Shown piece after piece: positions 5,830-12,851 of a stretch of DNA of 15,148 bases (position 1 is its first letter; each line of letters starts with the position of its first letter). The notes beneath the pieces are model-generated. The model was not told the DNA's origin. It saw nothing but the letters and a program-made list of their open reading frames with translations, and searched no databases. The translations under genes and the position numbers were made by a program. Source of the stretch: Prevotellaceae bacterium (GTDB taxonomy: Bacteria > Bacteroidota > Bacteroidia > Bacteroidales > Bacteroidaceae); assembly GCA_021204715.1 (NCBI GenBank), contig JAJPYW010000147.1, positions 1 to 15,148 of the forward strand. Reading direction: 5' to 3'.

Positions 5830-8800
5830 TCAAACGCCCTTGCCGGGCAAGGTAAAGCATACCGAGAATCCTCCGCCTTCAGCGGGGACGGCATAGACGC
5901 GGCATCCGCGCCGGCCGGCGTATTCGTCGTGGTCGCGCACTATCTGCTTGCACACCAAGTACTCCGTGCCTCGCAACGCTCCGTGGCTGCCGGCTATCAT
6001 GCGCTGCAAGTCGGGGAAGAAGAGCCGGTTCAACACGTCCTGCGCGTATGCGCGCCGGCGGTCGGTGAAGGTAAACTTGACGAAAGCGCCTTCTTGGGCA
6101 CACGTTAAGCCAAGGTCGCCGGACAAGGCAGAAGCGAGCGCCTCGTCTATGAGGCTCTCCAAGAGGAAAGCCAACAAGTGGCGGTCGCCCGTCACATAGG
6201 CATCCGCCGCCTCGGTGTGGAAGCGGATAAGGCCGGCCCTGTCCTTTACCGCCTTGCGGAAGTAACGCTCCGCCGCTTCCATGAGCTCCCTTGCCGAGAT
6301 TGTGCCGCGGCGGAATGTAACCTCCTCCAACTGACGGGACGCCTGCCGGCTCAAGATGGTGAAGATGCCTTTATAATAGGCCGTGAGTTCGCCGATAGCG
6401 GCGATGGTCGCGCGTTCTTCGGCCTCGGTAAGGGGGGCGGCGCGCAGCTTGGCGACCAATTGTTTGATTTTGCTTGGATAGTATGAGGTTTCGTGCTTGA
6501 TGGTGGAGAGGCAATTGTCCAACACCATGTTCTGCACGTGCAGCTGGCTCTCCTCCCAAGAAGCGCGGCGTGTCTCGTCTTGTGCGGTCTCGATGTCACG
6601 GTACTTGGCGGCCAGCTTCACCACCGCGTTGAATACCACGATGGCCATATAACGGGTAATCAACTGTAACAACAAGCGGTCGGCCTCGCGCGTGGCTTGT
6701 GGCGGCCGTTCCAAGCAAAGCACGCCTACCCTGCGGTGCTGCCCTCCTTTTTCCACCACCAAAGGAATGGCCTGCACGCCCTGCCGAGACAAATAAACGC
6801 CTTCGTCGAAACAGCGCCTCACCGTCTCCATGCAGAGCTGCCGCCTTTGGGCGGGCGCCTCCTTGGGGTTGAACGCGAAGGTCAAGTGGTGTGTAGACTC
6901 GCCATACACGGCAAGGCCCAAGCCGTCCACACCCAACAACTCGTTCACCGCATCGAAAGCCTCGTCGACGATGCGCTGGGGAATCTCCTGCAATACATCC
7001 TCCTCTTGCTCCAAACCGGTCTGCTCCACGGTGCGTAGCGGCATGGCCGAAGCTGCGAAGACTTGCCGGTTGATTTCGAGCACCTGCTCCAAATTCCAGC
7101 GGTAAACCAACCGGCGGCGGAAATAGAGGAAGTAATAACCCCAGGCCAACGTCAAAAACAAGAGCACAAAGAGCCATATACCCACCGTCTTGTTGGTGGT
7201 GGAGCGTTCCAATTCACGGCAATAGGCCTCCAAAGAGCTGTCCTCGCCCAAGAGCTTGTACAAGACGGTATAGGCCCGGTTGTTGTAATCGTAGGCGCTC
7301 CACTGCTTCAACGCCAAGAAAGCCACCGCCGCCTCGTTGCGTATGTCGAGTATCACGTGGTAATCCGAGTCGAAGCCTTCGTTCCACCAAGCCAGCTCGG
7401 CCGGCTCTTCTTCCGCTTCCAAGGCCATGAAGTGCCTCGGCAAAGAAGCGTAACGCGCGTAATGGTCGTTCAGGCAAACCATGGCGGAGTCAATGTAGGC
7501 CAACGCCTGTTCATACTGCCTGTCCACATTGCTATAATAAGCGCCGTTGGCGTAATCCGAAGCTTGATCCAACAAGGCATCATAGACCTGCCGCCATGCC
7601 GTGGCGGCGGAATCAGCCGCGGCGTCAGTACCATCGGTCACGACTGTTTCCTGCGACACGGCTGTATCCTGCGATGCCGACACTTCCCGTGCAGCATCCG
7701 TTTCCCGCACCGCGCCGTCACGATTGCCGCAACCGGCTAAGAGGGCGGGCAGCAGGAGCAACAACAACACGGACAATGGCTTGCGCACACCCGCCGGAAG
7801 GCGGAAGAAGAAACGGCTGCCCTTGCCCGGCGTGCTCTCCACACCGAAGAGACACACCTTGAAAAGGTCGCCTGCCTTGCGGTACTTCTCGATGATGCCC
7901 CGGCAGTTCATCAGCCCGAAGCCGCTGCCCTTGCGCTGCCGCAAGGACTCGCGGCGCGCCTCGTCGTCCATGCCGATGGCTTTGGAGTCGTACACCTTCT
8001 CTCCAACGATGCGGGCCACATCCGCCTTGGAGAGACCATAGCCGGTATCGGTGACGGACAACTCCACATAGTCTTCCTTTTGGAAAGCCGACACCTTGAC
8101 ACCGCCGCCCGCGTCGGTGTACTTGCGGGCATTCTCGGCCAACGTATTGATCATGAAAAGAGTCAGCGCCTTGTCCGCCTTTACCCAAAGGCTTGTAGGC
8201 TCCACGGTGAACGACAAACCTTTCAACTCGAAGGCGCGGCCTCCCTTGCGCAGCAAGTCGAAGAGTTCCTCCAAGCCGAAGGTCTCTATCTGCAAGCCCG
8301 GCGTGCCCTGCCGCATCTTCACCCACAAGGAGAGGATGTCGTTGTATTCATTGATGGCGGTAACCAACTCTTCCATGTACTGGTAACGCTCCCGCCGCAC
8401 TTCGACAGGGCAAAGTTCCCCGCCTTTGGTGAGCTTGCCCACTTCGCCGGCAATGCGGTCTATATAAGGATGGATGCCCTCCACAATGGCGATGCAAGCC
8501 CGCTTTACCAAGTTCTGCCGCTTGTCGCCGGCGATGTGCAGTTCATGTACATAGCGCCGCTTCTCCAAGCGGCGGCGCTCGTCGCCAAGCGAGATGGCAG
8601 TCGTACCGTTCTCCAACGCCCACTGGATGTAAGCGTTCAGCAACCGCGCCATCGCCTCCTCGTCCTTGTCCAAGGCGCGCGGCACCGAGAGCCGTCCCTC
8701 CTTGATGACGGTGCCCTCCACGCCGAACAACGCCTCCAACCCGCCGCGTGTAGCGGCCAGTAAGGAAGCCTCTATCTCTTCGGTATTCACCGCGTCGGGC

Positions 8801-10164
8801 GGAATGGAAGCGGTTATCTTTTGGCAAATGTCCAACATGAGCCGCAAGCGGTGCAGATGCAGGCGGTTGCGCGTGCGGGAGCGCCGGTTGAAGAACCAAA
8901 AGAAGAGACACACCGCCACGACCGCCACGCCCGTGGCCACCAACAACAAGTTGAGTTGCCGTTCCTCGTCCTGCAACGCCGCATAGCGGCTTTCCCATTC
9001 ACGGTCCTGCCGTGTCTCGTCCAAGATGTCCAAGTAGACGTTGCGGTTGATGTCCGAAGCCTCCTTCATCCCCAAGCCGGCATACGCCACGCTCATCTGC
9101 TCATGTATGCGCGACACACACTCGGGGACGGAAGCCTCGTTCCCCGCCACCGATGCTATGGCGCGGTCCAACGTGTCGAGCGCCTCACTGTAGTGTCCGT
9201 GCGCGTTCAAGTATTTACCGATGCAAGTATAAGCGCCGGCCACTTGGTAAGGGTCGTCATATTGCCTGAACAGCGCCAACGCCTCCTCGCCCAACCGCAA
9301 GGGAAGCAACGTGTCCACCGGCAAGCCAAGCTGGGAGAGCAGATGCCCGCGGCGCGAAAGGAAGAAGGCATACCCTTCGGGGAAAGCCATCATGCCCGCC
9401 AACCCCTGCAGGCCATTGCCTATAAAATAGGTATCGCCTTGCTTGGAAGCGTTCCGCCACACAAAATACAACTCGTCGAACGCCTGCAGACGCCGCTCGT
9501 CGGGTGTCTCGCCGTCGCCAAGCGAGGCGGCACCCTTCAAGTAATGGTATTGCAACCACTGGCCGCGGTCGGCCGTGAGCGAGACGTCCTCCTCCAAGAG
9601 CCGGAAAGCATCTATCGCCTCGGCGCGCTGTTGCAGGTAGTAATGGTAAACGGTCGACACCAAGTGGAATTCCGAACGGGCGTAGGCCAAGCGCGTGCGT
9701 CCGTGCCGGTCGGTAAAGAGGTCGCTCTCCTCGTCGATGCGTTTCATGCGGCGCAAGGCGCTGTTGCGGTAGTCGTAGAACTCCTTGTTGCGCGCCATGC
9801 GCTGGCACACGCGCATCATCCCGATGTCGGCCACAAGCAGTTCCAGCTCGTTCTTGGTCAGGCTGTACACTTCACGGTGCAGGCGCTCGGCCTCGAGGAA
9901 GTCCATGCGCATGAAAGCACAAAAACCAAGGTTGTCGCACGCCTCGGCCTTGCCATAACGGTAAAGGCCCGCCGCCTTGTAAGCGGTGGCGGCGGCCGAT
10001 GTGGAACGCTCCAACTCCTTGTAACGGGCATTGTAAGAGACTGCGTTCAACGAATCCACCCGGAAAGTCCCTGCGGTGGACACCCCGCCCGAACAGCCCG
10101 CGGCGGCCATGCACACCATGCACAGCGTTACGGCCAAAGCATATATGTATGAAGCCCGTTTCAT
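5830..10164 (-). CDS. Double sensor histidine kinase, DUF5112/DUF5113 type
   Basis: 1444 residues. Visible order: lipoprotein-like signal with Cys24; periplasmic TPR-like sensor (about 40-395; clearest repeat 307-336); TM helix 406-426; cytoplasmic kinase module 1 (about 440-790) with N-box N678, G1 D706-x-G708-x-G710 and G2 GSGFGL 746-751; a second lipoprotein-like hydrophobic segment ending LLAGC (Cys812); a second periplasmic module (about 813-990); TM helix 994-1015; a GAF-like region (about 1030-1180); kinase module 2 with an H-box KHET (H1224) but an ATP-binding half that lacks the glycine motifs (TFTDRRR 1365-1371; GTEYLV 1399-1404). Module 1 has no H-E/D-x-x-x-P box; its nearest His is H565 in GIHPYIDR. 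I recall this architecture from Bacteroides proteins annotated DUF5112/DUF5113, so the fusion is probably family-wide. First gene of the operon with the regulator and AbgT. Confidence 0.88.
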   Translation of the reverse strand: MKRASYIYALAVTLCMVCMAAAGCSGGVSTAGTFRVDSLNAVSYNARYKELERSTSAAATAYKAAGLYRYGKAEACDNLGFCAFMRMDFLEAERLHREVYSLTKNELELLVADIGMMRVCQRMARNKEFYDYRNSALRRMKRIDEESDLFTDRHGRTRLAYARSEFHLVSTVYHYYLQQRAEAIDAFRLLEEDVSLTADRGQWLQYHYLKGAASLGDGETPDERRLQAFDELYFVWRNASKQGDTYFIGNGLQGLAGMMAFPEGYAFFLSRRGHLLSQLGLPVDTLLPLRLGEEALALFRQYDDPYQVAGAYTCIGKYLNAHGHYSEALDTLDRAIASVAGNEASVPECVSRIHEQMSVAYAGLGMKEASDINRNVYLDILDETRQDREWESRYAALQDEERQLNLLLVATGVAVVAVCLFFWFFNRRSRTRNRLHLHRLRLMLDICQKITASIPPDAVNTEEIEASLLAATRGGLEALFGVEGTVIKEGRLSVPRALDKDEEAMARLLNAYIQWALENGTTAISLGDERRRLEKRRYVHELHIAGDKRQNLVKRACIAIVEGIHPYIDRIAGEVGKLTKGGELCPVEVRRERYQYMEELVTAINEYNDILSLWVKMRQGTPGLQIETFGLEELFDLLRKGGRAFELKGLSFTVEPTSLWVKADKALTLFMINTLAENARKYTDAGGGVKVSAFQKEDYVELSVTDTGYGLSKADVARIVGEKVYDSKAIGMDDEARRESLRQRKGSGFGLMNCRGIIEKYRKAGDLFKVCLFGVESTPGKGSRFFFRLPAGVRKPLSVLLLLLLPALLAGCGNRDGAVRETDAAREVSASQDTAVSQETVVTDGTDAAADSAATAWRQVYDALLDQASDYANGAYYSNVDRQYEQALAYIDSAMVCLNDHYARYASLPRHFMALEAEEEPAELAWWNEGFDSDYHVILDIRNEAAVAFLALKQWSAYDYNNRAYTVLYKLLGEDSSLEAYCRELERSTTNKTVGIWLFVLLFLTLAWGYYFLYFRRRLVYRWNLEQVLEINRQVFAASAMPLRTVEQTGLEQEEDVLQEIPQRIVDEAFDAVNELLGVDGLGLAVYGESTHHLTFAFNPKEAPAQRRQLCMETVRRCFDEGVYLSRQGVQAIPLVVEKGGQHRRVGVLCLERPPQATREADRLLLQLITRYMAIVVFNAVVKLAAKYRDIETAQDETRRASWEESQLHVQNMVLDNCLSTIKHETSYYPSKIKQLVAKLRAAPLTEAEERATIAAIGELTAYYKGIFTILSRQASRQLEEVTFRRGTISARELMEAAERYFRKAVKDRAGLIRFHTEAADAYVTGDRHLLAFLLESLIDEALASALSGDLGLTCAQEGAFVKFTFTDRRRAYAQDVLNRLFFPDLQRMIAGSHGALRGTEYLVCKQIVRDHDEYAGRRGCRVYAVPAEGGGFSVCFTLPGKGV

Positions 10165-10169
10165 ATAGG

Positions 10170-10177
10170 CAAAACTA
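10170..10177 (-). promoter_or_regulatory. Putative -7 box for the kinase-regulator-transporter operon
   Basis: On the minus strand TAGTTTTG (10177-10170) fits TAnnTTTG. It ends only five bases before the kinase ATG at 10164, so transcription would begin at or almost at the start codon. A poorer match, TTTATTTG (10185-10178), lies just upstream. No clear -33 element. Confidence 0.3.
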
Positions 10178-10218
10178 CAAATAAATCCCGTAATGAAAAA
10201 GATTTTCCACCATATCTC

Positions 10219-10250
10219 TTGCCTAATGTAAGTGGAATTCCTTACCTTTG
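10219..10250 (+). promoter_or_regulatory. Putative prs promoter
   Basis: TTG at 10219-10221 and TACCTTTG at 10243-10250 are 21 bases apart, a good fit to Bacteroidetes -33 and -7 elements. Transcription would start near 10257, giving a leader of about 28 bases. It is divergent from the kinase operon. Confidence 0.6.
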
Positions 10251-10284
10251 CAAGAAATTAACAAGAGGTAATAGATACGCTATA

Positions 10285-11223
10285 ATGAACGGAAATGCAC
10301 CCTTTATGGTATTTTCGGGGACCAATTCAAAATACCTTGCAGAGAAGATCTGCGCACACCTTGGTTGTCCACTCGGACAAATGAACATCACCCACTTCGC
10401 CGACGGCGAGTTCGCCGTATCCTACGAAGAGTCCATACGCGGTGCCAACGTATTCTTGGTACAATCCACCTTTCCCAACTCGGACAACTTGATGGAGTTG
10501 TTGCTCATGGTCGACGCCGCCAAGCGCGCCTCGGCCAAGAACATCATCGCCGTGGTGCCTTACTTCGGATGGGCGCGTCAAGACAGGAAAGACAAGCCGC
10601 GTGTCTCCATAGGCGCCAAGTTGGTGGCCGACTTGCTCTCGGTAGCCGGCATCAACCGTTTAATCACCATGGACCTGCACGCCGACCAGATACAAGGCTT
10701 CTTCAATATCCCGGTAGACCACTTGTACGCCTCGGCCGTGTTCCTGCCTTACATCGAGTCCTTGCACTTGGACAACTTGGTTATCGCCGCGCCCGATGTG
10801 GGCGGTTCCAAGCGCGCCAACACATTCTCCAAGTACTTGGGCGTGCCCTTGGTGCTGTGCAACAAGACACGCGAGAAGGCCAACGTGGTAGCTTCCATAC
10901 AGATTATCGGCGACGTACAAGGCAAGAACGTGGTGCTTGTCGACGACATTGTAGACACCGCCGGCACCATGACCAAAGCGGCCAATGTCATGCTCGAAGC
11001 GGGTGCCAAGTCGGTGCGCGGCATCGCCAGCCACTGCGTCATGTCCGACCCCGCCTCGTTCCGCGTGCAGGAGTCGGCCTTGGTCGAGATGGTCTTTACC
11101 GACAGCATTCCCTACACCAAGAAGTGCGCCAAGGTAAAGCAGCTCAGCATCGCCGACATGTTCGCCGAAACCATCAGGCGCGTGGTCAACAACGAGTCCA
11201 TCAGCTCGCAATACATCATATAG
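10285..11223 (+). CDS. prs: Ribose-phosphate pyrophosphokinase (PRPP synthetase)
   Basis: Prs makes 5-phosphoribosyl-1-pyrophosphate from ribose 5-phosphate and ATP, feeding purine, pyrimidine, histidine and NAD synthesis in the cytoplasm. From ATG 10285 it has 312 residues, the usual length. Key segments: ATP-contacting FGWARQDRKDKPRVSIGAK (94-112), MDLHADQIQGFF with His132, DVGGSKRA (171-178), flexible-loop NKTRE with Lys194, and the PRPP-binding loop VLVDDIVDTAGTMT (217-230). The 22 codons upstream to 10219 are rejected because they overlap the promoter and the MNGNAPFMVFSG start matches Bacteroides Prs. Monocistronic by position: the upstream neighbour is divergent and the downstream one convergent. 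Confidence 0.97.
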   Translation: MNGNAPFMVFSGTNSKYLAEKICAHLGCPLGQMNITHFADGEFAVSYEESIRGANVFLVQSTFPNSDNLMELLLMVDAAKRASAKNIIAVVPYFGWARQDRKDKPRVSIGAKLVADLLSVAGINRLITMDLHADQIQGFFNIPVDHLYASAVFLPYIESLHLDNLVIAAPDVGGSKRANTFSKYLGVPLVLCNKTREKANVVASIQIIGDVQGKNVVLVDDIVDTAGTMTKAANVMLEAGAKSVRGIASHCVMSDPASFRVQESALVEMVFTDSIPYTKKCAKVKQLSIADMFAETIRRVVNNESISSQYII

Positions 11224-11306
11224 AGCGGGCGCGGCAAACATACGGCGCCTACACGGCAGACGGTAAAATGACGGTGTGTCAAAACTTGAATAATATCGAG
11301 AAAAAG

Positions 11307-11410
11307 GCACTTCGGAGGCCGTAGGCCGACCAAGCCTCCCCTATTAGGGGAGGTTTGGAGGGGTGGTCAAGCAAGGTCCCCGAAGGGGGCTGTGTCTTTT
11401 GACACAGCCG
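11307..11410. repeat. Nested palindromic intergenic element between convergent genes
   Basis: The stretch between prs and the convergent DUF6055-like gene holds several inverted repeats: a 12-bp stem 11330-11341 with 11347-11358 (one G-T pair, loop of five); GGAGGC at 11314-11319, which could pair instead with GCCTCC 11334-11339; CCCC-GAA-GGGG around 11379-11389; and a perfect 9-bp stem 11388-11396 with 11401-11409 closing a TTTT loop. The last lies 13 bases beyond the stop of the minus-strand gene and may serve as its terminator, though no T tract follows in either direction. CCTCCCC/GGGGAGG elements of this kind recur between genes in many Bacteroidales genomes, in my recollection; copy number here cannot be tested from one window. 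Confidence 0.6.
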
Positions 11411-11422
11411 CTGTCTTACACT

Positions 11423-12838
11423 TTATTCAGATGTGTTATGAACCGTCACCTTGATACTGTAGGGCCACTGTGCGTCGGGCCTACGCTCCATGTCGGGCAG
11501 TTCCGCTTCGGGCGTCTCTTCGGGCGGGCCGACGGTGCCCCATTCCCCGTCGGGAGCCGGTGCGGATACTTCGGGGAGCATGGCGAAAGCGTCGGCATGA
11601 TACACTTGGGGCGCGCCCATCACCACCAACCACAAGCAGGCGGGCAAGGCGTCCGTGGCCGTGTAACGCACCGTGCCTTCCGCGGCAGAAGCCGCCTCGC
11701 CATACACGGGCTTTCCCTCTTCGGTCACCGCCACCAAGCCGTAGCGCCAGCCCGCTTCTTCAGGCTGCAAAGAGACATAGCCCTCCATGCCGGCCTCTCC
11801 ACGGAACGACACTTCCACCGTTTCTCCCGGCTTGGGTAGAGGCAGCGACACCACATTGAAGCCATAGTTCTCGGGGCAATTACCGGCGGCTATCCTTTGC
11901 CAGCCACCGCCCGCGTCCACAAACGAAGGGGCTTCCCATCGGTTGGCGTAAGGACGCATCGGCTGCCACACACGCTCCAAGTCCCAGTCCACGAAATGGC
12001 GGTATGCGTCGAACATCTCGTCTGAGAAGGCCTCTACCGACAAGCCCTTCAAGCGCATGTAAGTCATCGCCGCGTCCTCGCCTTTCAAGCCTTGGCGCAT
12101 CAGCTCGCCGATGAACTCCACCCCGTGCTTCATGCTCCAATACTCCAACACGTAAGGCGAGTTGTAGATGTTGTCCAAGTGCAAGAACGCCTTGTGTGCC
12201 AACCGGGTGAAAGCCTCCCAGTGGAACTCTTCGTCCTCCACCCACAACGGGTTCACCTGCCACAGCATCCATTGCGATACCATCTCCAAGAAGCTGCAGC
12301 CGTCGCCCAAGGACGTACAGTCGCCATCGGCCATCATCTGCATTTGGAAAGAGTGTCCAAGCTCGTGCGCCATGCAGTTCAGCCGCTCGTCTTGTATGCG
12401 GTTAGGCGCCACCCAAAGCGCGCCCACCACGCCATCGTAATCGCCCCCGTAGGCCGTGCCTTCCAAAGAGTAGTTCAGCATCACCATCATGCGGTAACGC
12501 TCCGACTTCGAGCCGGGCTTCACGAACTTCAACGTGTCACGGTAGAACACATAAAAGTGCTCCAACTTCTCCATTAAGTTGGGCAAGTCCACCTGCATGG
12601 GATGCCCTTCCAACGCAGGCGGATTGGAGAGGTCGTCGCCGAAGCCCTTCTGCCAAAAGATAGCGATGTTCTCCGTGCAAGCCATGCGGTGATAGCTCCA
12701 CTCGCTTTCGGGATCCTGCAAGTCCATGCCCCGCCACCGCTTGGGAATGTATATCTCCTTGCCCGCCGGCAGTTGCACCTGGGCCCATGCCGACAGCCAA
12801 GCCACCAACAGCGCGCCTATCATCAAACACCTTCTCAT
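11423..12838 (-). CDS. Secreted DUF6055-like putative zinc metalloprotein (HELGH)
   Basis: With the start at ATG 12838 the protein has 471 residues and a clean Sec signal peptide (MRRC, hydrophobic core to residue 17, likely cleavage after AWA at 17-19). The body has ENIAIFWQKGFGDD (56-69), a GALWVAP strand (139-145) and CMAHELGHSFQMQ (155-167), which contains HExxH (H158, E159, H162); E185 in SFLEMVSQW is a candidate third zinc ligand as in gluzincin peptidases. The C-terminal third (about 330-440) looks like a beta-sandwich. I recognise this pattern as DUF6055-like in Bacteroides; peptidase activity is unproven. An alternative ATG at 12859 would overlap the preceding gene by eight bases. 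It follows the GH127 gene by 13 bases, so the two are almost certainly one transcript. Confidence 0.75.
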   Translation of the reverse strand: MRRCLMIGALLVAWLSAWAQVQLPAGKEIYIPKRWRGMDLQDPESEWSYHRMACTENIAIFWQKGFGDDLSNPPALEGHPMQVDLPNLMEKLEHFYVFYRDTLKFVKPGSKSERYRMMVMLNYSLEGTAYGGDYDGVVGALWVAPNRIQDERLNCMAHELGHSFQMQMMADGDCTSLGDGCSFLEMVSQWMLWQVNPLWVEDEEFHWEAFTRLAHKAFLHLDNIYNSPYVLEYWSMKHGVEFIGELMRQGLKGEDAAMTYMRLKGLSVEAFSDEMFDAYRHFVDWDLERVWQPMRPYANRWEAPSFVDAGGGWQRIAAGNCPENYGFNVVSLPLPKPGETVEVSFRGEAGMEGYVSLQPEEAGWRYGLVAVTEEGKPVYGEAASAAEGTVRYTATDALPACLWLVVMGAPQVYHADAFAMLPEVSAPAPDGEWGTVGPPEETPEAELPDMERRPDAQWPYSIKVTVHNTSE

Positions 12839-12851
12839 GGCTTCACTTACA

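Noticed and set aside
4791..5855. Plus-strand frame of 354 codons over the regulator and AbgT start
   Set aside because: Antisense shadow of GC-rich coding sequence; the minus-strand genes have clear domains and motifs.
8821..10152. Plus-strand frame of 443 codons over the kinase N-terminal half
   Set aside because: Antisense to the TPR-like sensor and first TM region; no recognisable domain of its own.
10219..10284. N-terminal extension of Prs by 22 codons
   Set aside because: It overlaps the -33/-7 elements and has no counterpart in Prs proteins; ATG 10285 fits better.
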